NCBI GenBank assembly: GCA_030533445.1
Contig: CM060072.1
Span: 13,297,875 to 13,361,874, forward strand
Direction of reading: 5' to 3'
Source of the DNA: Cyprinodon diabolis
Taxonomy: Eukaryota > Chordata > Actinopteri > Cyprinodontiformes > Cyprinodontidae
DNA: 64,000 nt
Part shown: positions 59,815 to 64,000 of the stretch, in pieces
How the letters are laid out: each line of letters opens with the position of its first letter
How positions within the stretch are numbered: the first letter of the stretch is position 1
The notes under the pieces: generated by a model
The model's input: only the letters and a program-made list of their open reading frames with translations
Told to the model about the DNA's origin: nothing
The model's database searches: none
Position numbers and translations under genes: made by a program

Positions 59815-62800
59815 AGACAGATATGTACAGACTGATGGATTTAGATGTCTGCAAGGCAGATAGAGAAATATGTGTCATATGAGATGGATGGGATCCAGTG
59901 GAAGGAAGGGATTTTTTCTGAATGTATTTTATGTTCAACAGTCTGGTTTCAGTGTCTCTCAGGAGTAAGTAGGTTGTTTTCCACAACAGGCCTGCTGTAT
60001 TTATTTTTTATGGAGTTGGGTTGTTCTCTGGTTAACCTTGATGCTTTGTTTTTTTTACTATATCCCAATACTAAACCTCTGATGCTTATACTGATAAATG
60101 TAAATTTATGAGGACTAAGAGCTCATTTGTAATTTTCTTTGGGTTATCAGCCCCCTTAAAAAGCTATCCATGACATTTTTCTTGTTTCTTCTCTGCGCCA
60201 ACATGAAAGTACATTAAAGTGCACCCTGAGATTGGCAGTGTCATTTTTAGAGAGAATATTAACTATGAGTTTTTATTATTGTAACACATCGGATTCTCCC
60301 AACAGAACTTTGCTGTTTGCTACATGCATGTTCAGCATTTAAGGGATTACTGCAAAGTTAATGTTACGATGCAAAGAACAGATTTTATTTATTTTTATTT
60401 TGAAAGATAATCTGTACAGAAGTATACATACATTTAACAGAGCGAACCGTATAGTTTACAAATTGGATAAATCAAATGTAAAGCCTATTTCCACTCTCCC
60501 AGAATACATAATACAGTTTGTGACGTGAAGTTTACAAGTGAAAGTATAAAATGATAACAATGGTAATGATGAAAGAGATCAACGGAATAGAGCAATAGTA
60601 GCGACTTGACAAAACACCCTCACAGGGGGAAAAAAAGAAAGGAAATGGGAAAATGAATAAATTAATAGATAGATAAACAAATGAATAAAATACAGTTAAG
60701 TAAAATAAGGAAATAAAAAATGGATGCATAATGTTTTCCAAGAATCTCATTAAGACAGATTTTTTGCAGCAAAGACATGTATAAAAGGTGCTAGAATCTG
60801 GACACAGGAGTGGAGTAGAAGACTATCTATATTGTGGTCAAAAGAAAAAAAAAAAGAATCGAATTACCATTGTGGGGTCCAGAAGAAACAGCGCCCCCTA
60901 TAGGCACACAATTTGATTCCATTCGAGGAATGTGAACATCAACTCTGAATTCTTCATCATTCCTGGGGCAGTTTTGGTTATTTTCAATGTAAAAGGGATC
61001 CTAAAAACAATAACATTTGAAATGTTCTGTTTTTGATGACAAAACTGAAAAAAGGAGGTCATATCTAAATTTAAAACCCTGAATTGAGAAAAATCAAAAT
61101 ACGCACAGAACTGCATATCTGTTAATTATGCAACATTAAACCGCCATAACTGAACAGCGGATTATATGCTTTAGGCGACGTGTTTGTGCTTTCACTCGTT
61201 TGATGACCCTGCTGTTCCCTGAAGGCTTATTAGTGTGTTCCTGTGTGTCAGTGTTCATGTGAACATGCGATTCAGTGGACGGGTGCCCTGACGGATGTCA
61301 GGGCTTCAAGAAGGGGCGTCCTGATTCAGACCCTTGTGTTTTGTCCCTTTCTGTGTCAGTGTGTCTAGTCCTGACATATAAAATCTCCTTTTAAATGACT
61401 CAATACATCACATAAATCTGTTTGGCATTGATAGAATGCACAAGATAGACATACCGCAGCTCTAGCTTAGCTTTTCTGCCTTTACCTGCCCTGGTATGTT
61501 TTTCTGACCACAAAGGTGTGCACAATTGGATAAAAAGGTTAAGTGCAGAATGACACTAGAGATTGCCTCTTACAAACAGAAGCAGGGAGTTTTTCAAAGT
61601 GATTTGCTTGCACTGTGCTTTCACATGCAAATTATGTGGTTTTTTTCTTGTTGGGGGGGGGGCAGAATTATTTCTGAATGCTTTCTATAGTGGAGTCTAT
61701 AAAGCCCGTTTGGGAAAAAGACTTGAATCAACAAAAACCTTGGGGAATGATGATGCAGCAGCCTTTTTGGGTCATTTTCAGCAGTAAAACCCACAACAAT
61801 GAATTTTAACCAGTTTTCCAGTTGCAATCAAGTCATTTTGAAAGTACAACCCTGTAGATGCGAGTTTCATTAGCAGACAGCCTGAAAATTCATCTGCTAT
61901 TATTGGTTTATTACAGATGTGTTACTTTATAAAAAGCTGGGCACCACATGTTATAGATAAACATTACACTAATTAAACAATTTTGTTTTATCTTTCTGAT
62001 TTTGGATCAGTTTGATCAATGAGTTTTCACCCACTTTGTTTTATTTACTTAAATTCATGTGACCAAGGGGTAGTGTTCTTTACTGCCTCTGCAGGTTAAA
62101 GCTCTTGTTTTTCTTCTACCTTTTTTATTACTATAATGCATTCAAAGCTTGTTATCAGTGGTAAACCAAATGCTGCTCCTCAGTCATCAGACCTCATTTT
62201 GTTTCCTCATCCATAAAGATAAAACTAAGAACTATACACTGGGACCATTAACATTTTATTACTCCTCTACTCCTTTCCCTTATATCCTTCCTGATTTACA
62301 GATCTTTCTACTTTATCTCCAACTGCTATCACAGACAGTTATAATTCCTGAGGGATGTAAGCACATTGACGGACGGGCTAGGAGATGCATCCTGAACTCC
62401 AGATGGGATGAGTTGTAGGAATATGAATGTGCATCTTTGTGAGGAGGGAGAGGCCGGGTAAACAACAACGAGAAGCTTTATTTGCAGTCTCCCTTTGCTA
62501 CTTTGAACTCACTGATCCAACAGCAATAAGCCCTTTTGTTCACATTTCCATCCTTTCTTATTGTCTTTTTTTTCCTCAGTAAGACTTTGTTAAATGGAAA
62601 AAATAAGTGCACCTTAAAAAGCTGGACTATGATAAAATCTTTATTGTCTGTTATCAATTCAAATAGTAAAAGTCATATTTTATGACCTAAAAACTAGTGA
62701 CATGTCAGGTGTCCAGCAGACAGTTACTGACAGTGTCTGTCTATCAGAGCTAAGAAGCGTTTGCTTTGAATCTAGTATTAAATCCTAGCATGGAAATGGA

Positions 62801-62843
62801 AAGTTTGGTGGAAGGAAAAAGTGAGCAAACCTTCTATTTAAAT

Positions 62844-63178
62844 TAGGGCTGAAACAATTAATTGGAGTAATCATGATTAATTGATCATCAAAATAATCGT
62901 CAACTAATTCATTAATCAGTTAATTGTTAACGAGTATAGAGACTGTAAACATGCCTTTAGTTGACAGAGCTAATTGTAGAAAAATATATGTAAACATTTT
63001 GCATTTAAGATATGTTCTATCCAGAACTCATCAAGTGGAAAAGTCTTAGTTTCACCTGGTTTAATTTTAGAAAAAGTCTATTTTAAGGAACCTTTTGCTG
63101 TGTAATTATTAATCAAACAATCGAATTAATAATCGACAGATTAATCGATTAGCAAAATAATTGTTAGTTGCAGCCCTA
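62844..63178. mobile_element. hAT-type MITE (TAGGGCTG family), 335 bp, exact 8-bp target duplication
   Basis: Inverted ends TAGGGCTGAAACAATTAAT and GTTAGTTGCAGCCCTA, flanked on both sides by ATTTAAAT (62836-62843 and 63179-63186). The interior shares long phrases with the copy at 3888-4275 (GAGTATAGAGACTGTAAA, CTATCCAGAACTC, GTTTCACCTGGTTT). The 8-bp duplication supports hAT-type mobilisation. Confidence 0.88.
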
Positions 63179-64000
63179 ATTTAAATCACTGTCCTTTTTA
63201 AATTTTATTTGAAACTTAAGATTCTTTATTTAAATGCAGGAATATATTGTACGAAATTATTTTTAATTATTTCATCAAAGTCATTAAATGTAGGAGTGAT
63301 TTTTTTTTTTTTGTACGTTCATTACACACAGTGATGCATTTTAGGAACTTTTATTTATCTTTGTTGATGATAGTTATGATTTACAGCTAAAGAAAGCCCA
63401 AAACTAGTAACTTAGGAAGTTACAACATTACTTAAGAACAATAGAAAAATAATGCAGTATACATGTGATGATCTACGGTATTATTGCCACAATAATGGAC
63501 AATATGCAAATATATCAATTGTTTAGTTTATATATTAATTGTCAAATTTAGTGGTAAGGAAAAATGAAGTTGAAAAAAAGGACCAAACCTGCAGAAGCTG
63601 CAGAAGAAGAAGCCAGCTGAGAACTGAGGGAGGTAAATGAGAATAAAAAGGAGAATTGTCAGCAGCAGACTTGGATGTAGCTGGAGGTGGTACTGGAGGT
63701 CATGAGTAGTGAAGGGCAACACGTTTATCCACCATCTCCTCATCCTGTCCGTCCTGCTGACGCTCCCCTCTACATCTAATAAACTCCTGATGGCAGGCTT
63801 AGCTATGAATCAGTCCTCCATCACTGCTGCTGCTTTCACCTGTCCTCCTCCTTCTTGCTCCTTCTCCCCCTCTGTAGTTTTGGCTGCAGCCCAAGCCAGC
63901 TGTCTCAGACTCCCTGCCTTCATTATTTGTCAGCAGATTTCAGGAGATGAAGCAGCAGGCTTAGTGAGGGGAAATTATTCGGAGCAAAGTCTCTACTTAT

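Larger units (their letters stand above)
58218..64000 (+). other. Putative jade2 intron 1 (start); no coding exon recognised
   Basis: Contains a regulatory-looking cluster (59690-59767), a CA microsatellite (59799-59814) and a hAT MITE (62844-63178). The 60380-60740 stretch is A-rich and unrecognised. The rest shows no feature that I can support. Confidence 0.45.

Overview
This window is vertebrate nuclear DNA, most likely from a ray-finned (teleost) fish. Coding sequence is sparse and split into short exons with GT-AG introns, and the DNA is AT-rich. Introns and intergenic regions are full of teleost-type repeats: Tc1/mariner and hAT DNA transposons and their short non-autonomous derivatives, tRNA-derived SINEs, and 5'-truncated LINE fragments. 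No operons, CRISPR arrays, rRNA genes or stand-alone tRNA genes were seen. The species cannot be fixed from sequence alone.

Three protein-coding genes can be assembled exon by exon. (1) ppp2ca, minus strand, 1-14466: the catalytic subunit of protein phosphatase 2A. Five complete coding exons and most of the sixth are present (277 of about 309 residues); the 3' end lies beyond base 1. (2) ube2b (a RAD6 homologue), plus strand, 29790-41599: a complete ubiquitin-conjugating enzyme of 152 residues in six coding exons. (3) cdkn2aipnl, minus strand, 46946-47977: a complete XRN2-binding (XTBD) protein of 108 residues in three coding exons. A GC-richer block at 57.2-58.2 kb ends in a good splice donor. 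It looks like the non-coding first exon of a fourth plus-strand gene; by conserved gene order this would be jade2, but no coding exon of it is visible.

The order ppp2ca - ube2b - cdkn2aipnl - (jade2) matches human chromosome 5q31, where CDKL3 lies between PPP2CA and UBE2B. I see no sign of cdkl3 here.

Layout: 1-14.5 kb, ppp2ca, with a 12.3 kb first intron holding a 2.9 kb repeat element (6199-9110) and a TA-flanked MITE with a palindromic minisatellite (13429-14064). 14.5-29.6 kb, intergenic, with SINEs, Tc1 remnants and a second copy of that MITE just upstream of ube2b. 29.6-41.7 kb, ube2b, whose introns hold a degenerate 1.6 kb Tc1 element and a long perfect foldback. 41.7-46.9 kb, the convergent ube2b/cdkn2aipnl intergenic space with a LINE remnant. 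46.9-48.0 kb, cdkn2aipnl. 48-57.2 kb, a repeat-rich intergenic region (two clear hAT elements, SINE, LINE fragments). 57.2-64 kb, the putative jade2 promoter, first exon and start of intron 1, including a compact CCAAT/E-box/CRE cluster.

The genes do not form one pathway. They cover protein dephosphorylation, Rad6-type ubiquitination and XRN2-linked RNA metabolism, and sit together as an old conserved block. No new multi-gene system was found. The most unusual material is repeat architecture: the hairpin-ended 2.9 kb element, the MITE family with an EcoRI-palindrome minisatellite placed beside two promoters, and perfect foldbacks inside introns. Comparisons with human proteins are from memory.
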